DNA from: a virus
Direction: 5' to 3' (one strand)
Virus record (IMG/VR): IMGVR_UViG_3300036406_001206
Span: 1-32,131 of that record
DNA length: 32,131 bases
Made by a program: the position numbers and the translations under genes
Shown: positions 9,001-15,244 of the stretch, piece by piece
Layout of the letters: each line of letters begins with the position of its first letter
Position numbering within the stretch: the first letter of the stretch is position 1
Notes under the pieces: generated by a model
Told to the model about the DNA's origin: nothing
Database searches by the model: none
The model's input: only the letters and a program-made list of their open reading frames with translations

Positions 9001-11671
9001 TAACGAGTCATTAGCTCAAGCCAAAAATGGATTAGTAGAGGTACAAAACCAACTTAAAAACACTAAATCAGAGTTGTCTGAATTAGAAGAGGCTTATGCG
9101 GGAGGAAAAGGTCCTTTATTATTAAATGAATACATCCAAAAGAAACGCCAATTATTAATCACTCAGGCACAGCAAGAATCTCAATTAACCACAGCAGAAA
9201 TGGCACGGATGCGGGCGATTGAAGACTATCGTTTGGCTATGTTGGATAGAATGCGAGATGTATCTAATAATAAAAATGCCATATTAAACGCCGAAGCATT
9301 AACCCAATTAGCACAATCTCAAATGTCGGGGCAAGTATCTGATTCTACTATTAACCGTCAATCCGCAGAAATAGGTTTAGACAATGCTAAGAAGGCGGTA
9401 GATGTAGCACAAGATTCTTTATCTCAAGTACAAAAAGCATTCGCTAAAAAAGAATTATCTGCCGAGAAATACCAAGAAAGATTACGTACTATTAACCTGG
9501 AAATTGCACAAGCTAATCAATCGGTAGCCGAACAAGAATTGGCTGTATTAAAAGCCAATGAACAAGAAAAGATAAGCATTATTGAAAAGTCTTTAGAAAA
9601 ACAAGATAGACTTAATAAACTAAATGCAATTAAGGCGAAGATAAACAATCCCGAACAATTAAGTGGGATGTTAGTATCAGGCGGGACTAGCGACTTAACT
9701 AGCTCTATCTTTAACAATCAAGAAACTAATACAGGTCAGGACCAACAGATTACATCTTTAACAAGCAAACTTGTGGGGATGAAAGGTATTCTCAACCCCA
9801 CCAAAGACCTACAAGATAAGATATTAGCGACAGAACAAGAGTTAAACGAGGCTGTTTTAACTAAACGATTGAATCTATTAAGCCAGTCGCTAGAGTACAA
9901 AAAACAGATGTTGAACGCCACTCAATTAGAGAATAAAGCAATTGAAAACCAGTTGAACGTAATTGACTCTCAACATAAGATACAACAGGCTTTAGTCGAA
10001 ATAACTAAGAAACGTTTAGAGAATGAGATTGTATCAATGGAGAGAGTTAAAACTTTAAGCGATGAAATAGGCTCGTCATCCATTGAATCTGTTAAGTCTC
10101 GCTCTCAGTTTGATGACGCTATTGCCTCTAAACGATTGAAAACATTAGGTATCGAATTAAAAGCCAATGTCCGTAATTTAGAGATAGAACAACAAAGAGA
10201 AATATTAGGTCAACGGAAAGCCGAAAACGAAAGTAGATTGGCTGTATTACAGGCTAAAAATACTGCGTTAATAGCTAATCAATCAGGTAATAGCGATGCT
10301 ATTGCCCTGGCACAGCAACAGTTGAGTCTAGCTAACGAGAGCCTTTCAGTTGTATTGCAACAGGGGCAGTCAATGTCTCGGTTACATGACACCCAAAGAA
10401 CAAAGTTAGCATTAGAGCATAAAGGGACGTTAGAGGCTGAGAAATATGCCAAGATTCAGGACACGATTAATAGCAAATTAAAAACGGCTAATTCATACCT
10501 GGATAAACAGAAAGAACGGTTAGATAGCATCAATGAATTAAATAAAGCTATCAATAGTGCAAAGACTAATGTACTAGAAAAACGGGGCGGTATCATAGAC
10601 CGTGGCATTGATTTGTTTGATCAAATTAACGGCACAGAAAAAGTCACTGATCCAGCAGAAAATCCTATCTTAATGAAGGAATTGCAGGAACAATTAAAAG
10701 CTAACACAGGTATTGATAACCTTAAAAATATAGACCCTAAAAAGATGTACTCTGAGCGACTAAGATTAGAAGAGACATTGGCTAATCAAAAGATGGACTC
10801 TTTACTCGCTGAACAGAATATGCAAAAGACTTTATTGCAGATAGAGTTTGATAAGTTGCAACTGCAAGGCGAGGCACTTCTTCTTCAGGCTAAGATGTTG
10901 GCTTTACAGGCTAAGGGGACAGAAAACGAAGCGGACGCTAATCAAGCAGTAAAAGATGCCACATCAAACTTGACAGGGATTGCGGACAGACGTAAAAGTG
11001 CCGAGTCTGCATTAGGTGTTAATCAGTCAATGGAGCGATATAACCAAGAGATAGACAACGCTAATGCTATTAATGAAACCAGAAGACGTAGTGCAGAAGC
11101 AGGTTACAAACCAGAAGGAGACCCCGCTAAATATCCTGGAACACCTCGATTTGCTGGAAAAAGTGTGGATGAGTTATTGGCAGGAGAACCTAAACGTTTT
11201 GGCTATGCACCTAGTTTTGATTTGAATAGGGAAGTAGAGGCTATGCTTAAAGGTGGTAGCACTGATAATCTATTTAGAAACATTGCCCAAGATGTTACAC
11301 CTGGGAAAATAGATATAGCCAATATTCCTGAGACACAAGAAGCAACCTATCAGCCATTAGACTTAAACAATGAGCTATTGATAGACGCTAACGATGCTAC
11401 CAGAAAAAATACCACTGCGATGCAAGATTTGATCACAGCCCTTAAATCTGTAGTCGTACCAGAAGGACAGCCAAGCCAAAATACAACGCCAAAAGCGACT
11501 CCAGAATACGCAAATAATCCCGTAGGACCAGGAGGACCCACAGGACCAGGGATTCAACAGAATACTACTAACGTTAATTATGGTGGCGTTACTATTATTT
11601 CTAGCGACCCGACAGGCGATGCCAGAAAAGTGTTAACTGATTTGGCAAAAGCGAATAAAAATAGATTTTAA
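3086..11671 (+). CDS. Tail tape measure protein (2861 aa)
   Basis: The ATG at 3086 has GGGGAG upstream and follows the previous stop by 2 bp; an in-frame TTG at 3077 is less likely. In order: polar helical N-terminus; three related modules (about residues 415-805) each holding INSPS.VF..IG..IV.GL; hydrophobic segment around 1018-1036; the classic tape measure domain around 1050-1240 with VSAEELRGQLAERIPGAFQ near 1155; hydrophobic segments around 1268-1288 and 1337-1359; over 1200 residues of coiled coil; and a short GPGGPTGPG stretch before the C-terminus. The protein sets tail length and threads the tube; at roughly 1.5 angstrom per residue this implies a very long tail (inference). Ile codons are mostly ATA from about 3160 to 7600 and less so afterwards, suggesting a mosaic. 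No peptidase or lysozyme motif was seen. Confidence 0.93.
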   Translation: MVMVGGVEIAVDLNYDGIEQTLKELDNSIKKIKGIDITPSQESVNNAKIFINKSFATPIPLFFSVDQKNLKEIKRNISGRNFNRTTGRTTTQGSINQTEKSTRQSSGLENILTEKFGLLINAINTSSEKMTQEITKEVKKINGFSIIKDTLQNTMQSANLVLVSRAGKQIEEKGAAEPFKKALDTVLSGVVDVASQYIDTKKMNDAASNFVNVLNSGSESFQRVFHTPSIEAVMDTVASSFSSVKKEAKGLATSISEKKKELDLIELFDNPKPVESEGKPSLPQEKALMVIEEAKRQLRATELVFKDRLELSAGDREEAIQSLNNFINTIEKNVKSFDTKGLKVNGKNFNQSINATMSRLKQMRGVVSEQQDGPKKEEENSNKIDGSEPINKGINLSSLLSDSMKSLDISSFQAIGKNIVDGILNGVDTSFLLDIGKTIGESLVTGIKTILQINSPSKVFEQIGHYIVEGLSIGLDKLSVTGDASFSELRMSIKVWTDKIIEDINNAPDNFSFFYKNLTENLDFFLKKTQTKVKRFIRDFPVLLTESFDKIEPALLQLDKDIDDFFSNLSIDSVKEIGANIIKGIMNGIEIPLLQNIGNTIGEEITESTKDALQINSPSKVFEQIGSFLVDGLKKGFSENISVFVSEIGKDLEIDPKKLLAPITALFSGEIKKSLKGFRSLIKTLLSELTEDVDNFIKAHIKTIVNNVSKEIPVLFSELQEDLNTIGGSLRWLFLGEGDDFKEVGANIAKGVKEGVETEGIDGLGKEIGDTIVNEAKDVLDINSPSGVFKWIGEQIVKGLSVGTLKMSSVSSRWFDVSDAIKKADIFVQKIKNKIEKTGKKISLQIDVSKALFSNKSSFGQNSLPDFISKMSRQTSQEWEKMLVSSGQLDKALVTTENRLDSLYKSMDEEIEETAIKKIRDEIEETLVDLKEIEDQRFNIQIKATELNKIDEMIHSLSRLDTVGSKTKEQIKEIEDQIKSLQSSINGSIDIEMPDISRVHQQEDILPQTDGITELPSLLQGIIPLAGSLAAIFAISRIPFLDEIKSFAGAGLALSIEFQSMSLAINFLEGSAEKGTKKIKELKSLSNEMGVSFKTIGKGYKQLAASTRNTSLEGKTTDDLTKSITQAGRVFGMTSDEIEGSFLAVSQMAGKGSVSAEELRGQLAERIPGAFQIAARAMKMTEKELFQLMATGNMASTTFLPAFAKQLDIETKGGLSGGTKSLASDIERFNTALTELQITIGSVIGPIHQLITKMGTVALNKANETVPIFLLKMPFLITGAVLAMGKGLTSFSKIVSVLMGFFGKLTEKVGLTAVAGRMSASLFYKGWAVALATIGKMLLVFFAKTALFTLSIEIGIGIFKQFQAEFGKSTVYDQWANNIESNVDRVNEAIKTSLDSMTALSNVKPSNQIASSGNWWLEMGENALGLVGMDSRSRLDKAVKKANEKRAKEGKAPVSQEEIGAAIDALYNIDRSQLGGGARQRDKAIIEREKLSRIRDENFYNPIQQTMEQYKFGKSGPLAEIEKLEKKIKGLKAQQAVLDPADVETAQKLTKEIGLAEKAKQDLLGPLDAQESGLRQALKDDQEKLDKYNQAILDQNSDDKEKRKAAEAFLRTPGHDPQSMSGVARDIDQTTKALNLYQQEQAKAGAFNNTKKLAMAMMELGFAFASVEKRINAINASKLKEIAQLQVKGFSTDQFNDTNTGLRTAEEQYNNTQRLLKERKAKMKELETNLALNPTKTAADQLIGAEEEKRGRKLTSEEVNMLAELYAKEGQEQLKQALTAEATLRDERLKNLELEKQSVDDIYNIRQARQAHYLAIYEDAIDEIKQLDQRNLSNATTGANNQLARGLRSDLGAEDKFNVKTTGMQYIKVQKDIENNALAMKSLKQAYFEGKLSLEQYTTKSRALLTEDAQLKQQLVEQEISYIRAISQARMNALQRIKESRDANTEIANSGRTKAITKSSISKFRTDEFLTNNESLAQAKNGLVEVQNQLKNTKSELSELEEAYAGGKGPLLLNEYIQKKRQLLITQAQQESQLTTAEMARMRAIEDYRLAMLDRMRDVSNNKNAILNAEALTQLAQSQMSGQVSDSTINRQSAEIGLDNAKKAVDVAQDSLSQVQKAFAKKELSAEKYQERLRTINLEIAQANQSVAEQELAVLKANEQEKISIIEKSLEKQDRLNKLNAIKAKINNPEQLSGMLVSGGTSDLTSSIFNNQETNTGQDQQITSLTSKLVGMKGILNPTKDLQDKILATEQELNEAVLTKRLNLLSQSLEYKKQMLNATQLENKAIENQLNVIDSQHKIQQALVEITKKRLENEIVSMERVKTLSDEIGSSSIESVKSRSQFDDAIASKRLKTLGIELKANVRNLEIEQQREILGQRKAENESRLAVLQAKNTALIANQSGNSDAIALAQQQLSLANESLSVVLQQGQSMSRLHDTQRTKLALEHKGTLEAEKYAKIQDTINSKLKTANSYLDKQKERLDSINELNKAINSAKTNVLEKRGGIIDRGIDLFDQINGTEKVTDPAENPILMKELQEQLKANTGIDNLKNIDPKKMYSERLRLEETLANQKMDSLLAEQNMQKTLLQIEFDKLQLQGEALLLQAKMLALQAKGTENEADANQAVKDATSNLTGIADRRKSAESALGVNQSMERYNQEIDNANAINETRRRSAEAGYKPEGDPAKYPGTPRFAGKSVDELLAGEPKRFGYAPSFDLNREVEAMLKGGSTDNLFRNIAQDVTPGKIDIANIPETQEATYQPLDLNNELLIDANDATRKNTTAMQDLITALKSVVVPEGQPSQNTTPKATPEYANNPVGPGGPTGPGIQQNTTNVNYGGVTIISSDPTGDARKVLTDLAKANKNRF
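4328..5501 (+). repeat. Three internal ~165-residue modules in the tape measure protein
   Basis: Three copies of a module begin at about residues 415, 577 and 744 with IG.NI..G...G, continue to an IG..I segment, then INSPSKVFEQIG (453), INSPSKVFEQIG (about 615) or INSPSGVFKWIG (about 782), and end in a V.GL..G stretch. The DNA has diverged, so this is old duplication kept at protein level. SPS.VF..IG elements occur in tape measures of other phages; three spaced copies may mark tandem growth of tail length. Confidence 0.75.
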
Positions 11672-12108
11672 CTTTTAGGGCAAATTCGTCTATGAATAAA
11701 ATCTATATGGCGAGAATCCGGCAATGTAGTTGAACGCCATAAGGGGTCTGGAGAATATTTATACCATTCTACTCCGCCCCTACTGTCACCTGTTACAAAG
11801 CCAATTAAGTCGTATTCTCCAGTACTACAAGACATGACACCATAAAACTCATGATAGTCAAACGACAAAGACTTACTTCTTTGTTTTCTTTGTTCTCTAG
11901 TGATAAAACCGTATTTATCACTACCTAGAGGGATCAATTTTTTATCAACTAAAAACACATCTATCGAGTCATCCCCTACTACTACAAACTGAGGCGGATT
12001 AGACCGTTGCCTTGCCCATTGAGGGTATCCTTGCCAATTTCCTTGTGCCAAAACATTCAACGGAACTAAAGCAATAATTGATGATAAAATAATTGTGGAT
12101 AGTTTCAT
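11668..12108 (-). CDS. Exported two-cysteine protein (adhesin E-like fold?)
   Basis: 146 aa from the ATG complementary to 12106-12108, with GAGG upstream; a longer in-frame start at 12150 lies inside the promoter palindrome. Signal peptide: MK, hydrophobic core to about residue 20, cut near VLA/QG. The mature part carries YHEFYG, C94, a GG..WY segment and C143. The C-terminal half aligns with that of the divergent neighbour at 12191 (YH.F.G...C.T..Y..I and a final Cys). The Cys...GG..Y...ID...C pattern resembles small bacterial surface proteins of the adhesin E type (tentative). Its end overlaps the tape measure stop convergently. A phage-made exported protein could act in superinfection exclusion or on the host envelope (inference). 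Confidence 0.6.
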   Translation of the reverse strand: MKLSTIILSSIIALVPLNVLAQGNWQGYPQWARQRSNPPQFVVVGDDSIDVFLVDKKLIPLGSDKYGFITREQRKQRSKSLSFDYHEFYGVMSCSTGEYDLIGFVTGDSRGGVEWYKYSPDPLWRSTTLPDSRHIDFIHRRICPKS

Positions 12109-12132
12109 GTTAGCTGCCTCTTTTAGTATCAG

Positions 12133-12170
12133 TTGATTAGTGCCTATCACTATATTAAAATAGTGACAGG
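12133..12170 (+). promoter_or_regulatory. Promoter with overlapping palindrome, upstream of the exported-protein gene
   Basis: TTGATT (12133-12138), a 17-bp spacer and TAAAAT (12156-12161) form a sigma70-type promoter for the rightward gene at 12191. It is overlaid by an 11-bp inverted repeat with one mismatch: CCTATCACTAT (12143-12153) and ATAGTGACAGG (12160-12170). The palindrome lies between the divergent starts and could serve both genes as an operator. The -10 region and the following AATAGTGACAG recur upstream of thyX. Confidence 0.6.
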
Positions 12171-12190
12171 TATCATATTAATAATAAACG

Positions 12191-12556
12191 ATGCGTGTAT
12201 TAAATTTTATTGTGGCAATCCTCGCTGCCTCAATCACATCCCCTTACCAACAATGGTTAGACTTTCATCAAGAAGAAGATAGAGTAACCAGAATATGGAT
12301 GCAGCCCCGACCTGATAAATCACCAGGACATTTTAAATTTATCTATCGGACGATTCAATTGCCTGTTACTAATAGCTCTAATTATCATGATTTCTTAGGA
12401 TGGATTGATTGTGATACTAAAGATTATTTAATTGAGATTAGTGGCATTACATCGGGCGGTGAATTATTCTATGCTGAAAAGACTGATGGCGTGCCGTTTC
12501 ATGGGGAACCGGGGAAAGAGACGATAGATAAATTAATGGATATTGTTTGCAAATAA
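12191..12556 (+). CDS. Exported two-cysteine protein, paralogue of its divergent neighbour
   Basis: 121 aa; the ATG at 12191 has no clear ribosome binding site. The N-terminus MRVLNFIVAILAASI looks like a short signal peptide. Conserved with the leftward neighbour: YHDFLG (65-70) versus YHEFYG, C74 versus C94, a T..Y..I run, a GGE..Y segment, an ID pair, and the penultimate Cys (C120 versus C143); the Cys-Cys spacing is nearly equal (46 and 49). Both cysteines probably form one disulfide. A divergent paralogous pair of exported proteins next to the tail genes suggests a joint envelope role; no precise function can be given. Confidence 0.55.
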   Translation: MRVLNFIVAILAASITSPYQQWLDFHQEEDRVTRIWMQPRPDKSPGHFKFIYRTIQLPVTNSSNYHDFLGWIDCDTKDYLIEISGITSGGELFYAEKTDGVPFHGEPGKETIDKLMDIVCK

Positions 12557-12562
12557 GGGTGA

Positions 12563-12591
12563 TTGATTCTTGTCTTTCTTCGTATTAGAAT
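12563..12591 (+). promoter_or_regulatory. thyX operon promoter
   Basis: TTGATT (12563-12568), 17 bp, TAGAAT (12586-12591). The -10 and start-site region (TTAGAATAGTGGCAGATAT) closely matches that of the promoter at 12133, and the -35 and spacing are identical, so the two genes are probably controlled together. No palindrome is present here. Confidence 0.6.
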
Positions 12592-12617
12592 AGTGGCAGA
12601 TATTAAATTTTTGACGA

Positions 12618-13346
12618 ATGATTACCGATAAATATTTTACCGTCCAATCAATAGCCAAAACCGTTAACCCACAACAATCCGCATACTTAGCAATGCACCA
12701 GGATTATTCATCTGAATTAGTGGCTATTAACGAATCAATCCCTAGCGAGGAAAAGTGTGGGGAAATAATTGTCAACCGATTATTAGCCGGCGATAGAGGA
12801 CATTGGGGTCCTCTGGAGCATATTAATATTATTTTAAATTGTGGGTACTTCCCTCACTCAGTCATGCAACAGGCTACCAGACATAGGATAGCTAGTTTTG
12901 ATGTGCAAAGTTTTCGATATACATCAGACCAAGTATTAGAAGTTGCCACCGGCGATAAAGATATTGAATCAGTATTCTACCTGAGACCCGTCGGTGATTA
13001 TTCTGATCGGAGTGGCAAAAAGTATCATTACTCAGAAGAACAAAGAGTAAATGATCTGCTGTGGTGCATGGAATCAGCTAAACGATATTATAAAGATATT
13101 AATGAGTATGGAATGTCTGAGGAACACGCCAGAGGTAAACTACCTTTTGACTACCGTCAACACTTTGTTGTTAGTTTTAATTGCCGTAGTCTCATGCACT
13201 TTTTGGATTTACGATCTAAAAAAGATGCACAATTAGAAATACAAATATTGTGTCAGCTGATGTGGAATCACTTTCAAGAGTGGGTCCCGCAAGTGGCTGA
13301 ATGGTATCAGAAAAATAGATTAGGGAAGGCTAAGTTATCGCCATGA
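12618..13346 (+). CDS. thyX: Flavin-dependent thymidylate synthase
   Basis: 242 aa. Catalyses dUMP to dTMP using methylene-tetrahydrofolate, FAD and NAD(P)H. The ThyX signature is RHRIASFDVQSFR (88-100), a cyanobacterial/cyanophage variant of RHR..S.NE.S.R. GHWGPLEH (61-68) and the C-terminal NCRSLMHFLDLRSKKDAQLE (188-207) hold other flavin/dUMP-binding residues including R199. Length is normal for the family and no key residue is missing. It heads an operon whose next start overlaps its stop (ATGA). With the phage dUTPase, which makes dUMP, it would supply dTTP for replication. Confidence 0.93.
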   Translation: MITDKYFTVQSIAKTVNPQQSAYLAMHQDYSSELVAINESIPSEEKCGEIIVNRLLAGDRGHWGPLEHINIILNCGYFPHSVMQQATRHRIASFDVQSFRYTSDQVLEVATGDKDIESVFYLRPVGDYSDRSGKKYHYSEEQRVNDLLWCMESAKRYYKDINEYGMSEEHARGKLPFDYRQHFVVSFNCRSLMHFLDLRSKKDAQLEIQILCQLMWNHFQEWVPQVAEWYQKNRLGKAKLSP

Positions 13347-13594
13347 ATAAGACTGAATTATTACAATCTATTCTCAACCAAGCTGATCCTGACAGTGAAT
13401 ATTATGATGAAGATAACGATAACTGGCTTTTTGAAGCAGAATACCGCCCAAGGAAAGGTTGGTGGGCTATGCCGGTCGAAGCTAGACATTGGGGAGATGA
13501 AGGAGAGTATCTAGGAAAGGATATTAAAGAATCGTTGATAACATTGAAATACTTAGGATTTAGCGTACCTAAATATGAGAAAAAAGAAACTTAG
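13343..13594 (+). CDS. Small acidic protein, first of a tandem paralogous pair
   Basis: 83 aa, start overlapping the thyX stop by 4 bp. Shares with the next gene an N-terminal K.E[LI]LQS.L segment and a C-terminal EYLG......[AS]..TL[KR]Y.GF segment around residues 53-72; the W-rich centre (NDNWLF, KGWWAMPVEARHW) differs. No known motif. Overlaps the next gene by 20 bp. Its position in the thyX operon suggests an early, metabolism-linked role. Confidence 0.65.
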   Translation: MNKTELLQSILNQADPDSEYYDEDNDNWLFEAEYRPRKGWWAMPVEARHWGDEGEYLGKDIKESLITLKYLGFSVPKYEKKET

Positions 13595-13826
13595 TAAAAT
13601 AGAAATATTGCAATCTTACCTGGCATCTATTCCCACCAAAGAAGAATTTAAACACTTTATTAATAGTCAAGTTTTCTTTCGTGGTCCTGCCGGGTATTGG
13701 GTTGTGCTTGCCGGTCAAGAGGTTAAAAATCCTTTTGACGAAGAGACGGCAGAATATTTGGGCTTAAATTTTTCACAGGCTATGCACACTCTTAGATATT
13801 ACGGATTTACTACTAATTATGATTAA
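13575..13826 (+). CDS. Small protein, second of a tandem paralogous pair
   Basis: 83 aa. Begins with a basic MRKKKLSKIEILQS, then a central beta-like FFRGPAGYWVVLAGQEV, then EYLGLNFSQAMHTLRYYGF, matching the C-terminal segment of the preceding gene. Equal length and adjacent position point to tandem duplication followed by divergence of the middle. Function unknown. Confidence 0.65.
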   Translation: MRKKKLSKIEILQSYLASIPTKEEFKHFINSQVFFRGPAGYWVVLAGQEVKNPFDEETAEYLGLNFSQAMHTLRYYGFTTNYD

Positions 13827-14007
13827 TATTACTACTCCAATTAAATTATGCCGTCGTGGCAGTTGTTGCCCTGAGTTAAGCATGACCGCCGCTGGCAATG
13901 TCAGGTTAACCGATGATTACGGAGGTAAAGTCATCCTTACTCAGGATGAAGTTGATATTTTGTATGTTGAGTTGGCCAAGTTAATAGCCCAAAAAGAGAA
14001 TGTTTGA
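13819..14007 (+). CDS. Small GSCCP-type phage protein
   Basis: 62 aa; start overlaps the previous stop by 8 bp. Pattern: LCRRGSCCPELSM (10-22), then LTDDYGGKVILTQDEVDIL (30-48). Small proteins with RGSCCP followed by DD.GG.V.LT occur in other phages and bacteria; the three cysteines (C11, C16, C17) may bind metal. Function unknown. Confidence 0.6.
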   Translation: MINITTPIKLCRRGSCCPELSMTAAGNVRLTDDYGGKVILTQDEVDILYVELAKLIAQKENV

Positions 14008-14290
14008 TTTATTTGTCTGTAGCTACGGTCTAAGGTGGCTGATGTGGGAATACAAGTTATTCGACAATCAAAGGGCTTATCTCGCAAATCTACACCCAAT
14101 CCTGAAAGAATTAACCGGCTGTTCCTATTGCCAGATGATCGAGTGTTCTACTTTCCTTTGGGTCGTCTTTGAATTAACCAACGTTCATCACTACCCAATT
14201 CCGATTGGTTTAGGGTATGTCCTCTTTTTTGGCTGGACAGCGTGGGTAATTTCCTTGCTAGAGAATTTACTCGACCGGCCCAAAGATTAA
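14000..14290 (+). CDS. Putative small membrane protein with C-x-x-C
   Basis: 96 aa, overlapping the preceding gene by 8 bp; last gene of the thyX operon. Around residues 41-45 it has CSYCQ, followed by a hydrophobic segment (TFLWVVFEL) and a second one (PIGLGYVLFFGWTAWVISLL, about 69-88). A C-x-x-C just before membrane helices is reminiscent of phage DUF1360-like proteins, but the match is loose. Likely sits in the host membrane; role unknown. Confidence 0.55.
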   Translation: MFDLFVCSYGLRWLMWEYKLFDNQRAYLANLHPILKELTGCSYCQMIECSTFLWVVFELTNVHHYPIPIGLGYVLFFGWTAWVISLLENLLDRPKD

Positions 14291-14329
14291 ATAATTACAT
14301 TAGGCCAATAGATGATTTCTCTTTTTCTC

Positions 14330-14597
14330 TCTTACAGATTTGGTATATATATTATAAAGCATTTTCTGTCATCCCTAGGATTCAACACTAGAAAGACTTT
14401 TAGCGATCCGGCGGGTGCGTGAATGAACGCTATTCGCAACGAATACCGACGGCTAGGATGTACCTTTCCCGTCGGCGTTACATTTCTTTACTTTTTGATC
14501 TATTTTAGCTAAATACACTTTTTGTCAGCCATCAAAGCCATACCAGATATAGGACTATGCGATCCGCTATCGTGGCGAATGAAATTAGACACAAGGC
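14330..14597 (+). ncRNA. Conserved non-coding element, copy A (candidate structured RNA or regulatory DNA)
   Basis: No gene lies in 14291-14898. About 270 bp here match, in inverted orientation, 26380-26652. Blocks shared with copy B include ATTATAAAGCA, TGCGTGAATGA, TTCGCAAC, AATACCGACGGCTA, GCGTTACATTTC, TTTTTGTCAG and GGCGAAT; the core is roughly three-quarters identical by eye. A hairpin TGCG(TG)AAT...ATTCGCA at about 14416-14438 is kept in copy B as TGCG(TG)AAT...GTTCGCA, an A-U to G-U change. Here CCGACGG (14446-14452) also pairs with CCGTCGG (14469-14475). Neither copy is coding. Which strand is transcribed is unknown. Confidence 0.55.
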
Positions 14598-14763
14598 AGG
14601 ATGTTTTCTTGGGTGAGGTTGATTGTTTTAACTTTAGGCCCGATTGAAACAGCAAAACACGAAGCAAAATGTCTCAAACCCAATAAATACGTTATTGATA
14701 ATATTTTCTTATGTTTTACAGGGAACGCATAAAAAAGAATAATAGGTTAATTTCTTGTAAAAT
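14598..14763. other. Non-coding stretch, no gene seen
   Basis: Follows copy A of the repeated element. All frames are short. TTGGGT near 14609 and ACCCAA near 14679 could close a long imperfect stem, but there is no second copy to test it. It may be part of a longer transcript including copy A or an upstream control region for the gene at 14899. Confidence 0.3.
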
Positions 14764-14782
14764 ACGGTTATCTGTGTTTTAA
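14764..14782 (+). promoter_or_regulatory. ACGGTTATCT operator-like site 1
   Basis: ACGGTTATCTGTGTTTTAA. The same 19-bp word with one or two changes occurs at 25907-25925 and, inverted, at 25988-26006. It lies about 120 bp upstream of the gene at 14899. A short hairpin, GGCAA/TTGCC (about 14793-14810), follows. Probably bound by a phage regulator (inference). Confidence 0.5.
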
Positions 14783-14898
14783 TAGTTTTATAGGCAAAAA
14801 AGATATTGCCTGGTAAGCCAATCTAGTTTATTGAATTAAAGTCTTCAACTGGGTTGGTAAGGTTTAAACAAGTAAATTCACATACAAAGGACAAGACA

Positions 14899-15198
14899 AT
14901 GAAAGTAAAGCAATCAGAACTCGATGGTATCAAGAATCAACTGGAATCCCAAGCAAAGAGATTGCTTGAGATTCTCCCAGAAAATCAATTTGAGTATGGT
15001 TTTGTTTTCCCTACCGCTCCTCCAGGGTGGACTTATAACCGCACTAGTTTTGGTACTGCGGTAGGATTAAACGTAGTCATATTTATGACTTTTGCGGGAA
15101 AAATAAAGAACATCCCTGTTAATTACGACGGATGGGAACGGTCCACAGTGTTTAGTGACGAGGTGGAGGTTATTGCCCCTGCTTTTGAGCGTCCATAA
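14899..15198 (+). CDS. Hypothetical protein, early-type leader
   Basis: 99 aa from the ATG at 14899, chosen because ACAAAGGACAA (14884-14894), the leader also found before the genes at 18476, 18694 and 28478, lies directly upstream; a longer in-frame start at 14854 lacks this. N-terminal 25 residues are helical and charged (KVKQSELDGIKNQLESQAK), the rest beta-like with aromatic residues. No recognised family. A terminator follows at 15211. Confidence 0.6.
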   Translation: MKVKQSELDGIKNQLESQAKRLLEILPENQFEYGFVFPTAPPGWTYNRTSFGTAVGLNVVIFMTFAGKIKNIPVNYDGWERSTVFSDEVEVIAPAFERP

Positions 15199-15210
15199 AG
15201 AATAGAGAGA

Positions 15211-15240
15211 AAAAAAGGAGTCTTAACCGGCTCCTTTTTT
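15211..15240. terminator. Bidirectional intrinsic terminator
   Basis: AAAAAAGGAGTC pairs with GGCTCCTTTTTT (one G-U) around a TTAACC loop, giving T-runs on both strands. It separates the rightward gene ending at 15198 from the leftward portal gene ending at 15245 and can serve both. Confidence 0.85.
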
Positions 15241-15244
15241 TTGA

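Noticed and set aside
13051-13236. 61-codon frame inside thyX
   Set aside because: Entirely within a well-supported enzyme gene in another frame, with no binding site.
14291-14898. tRNA or group I intron in the non-coding region
   Set aside because: No cloverleaf with a TPsiC-like arm, and no intron core motifs were found; the repeated element explains most of it.
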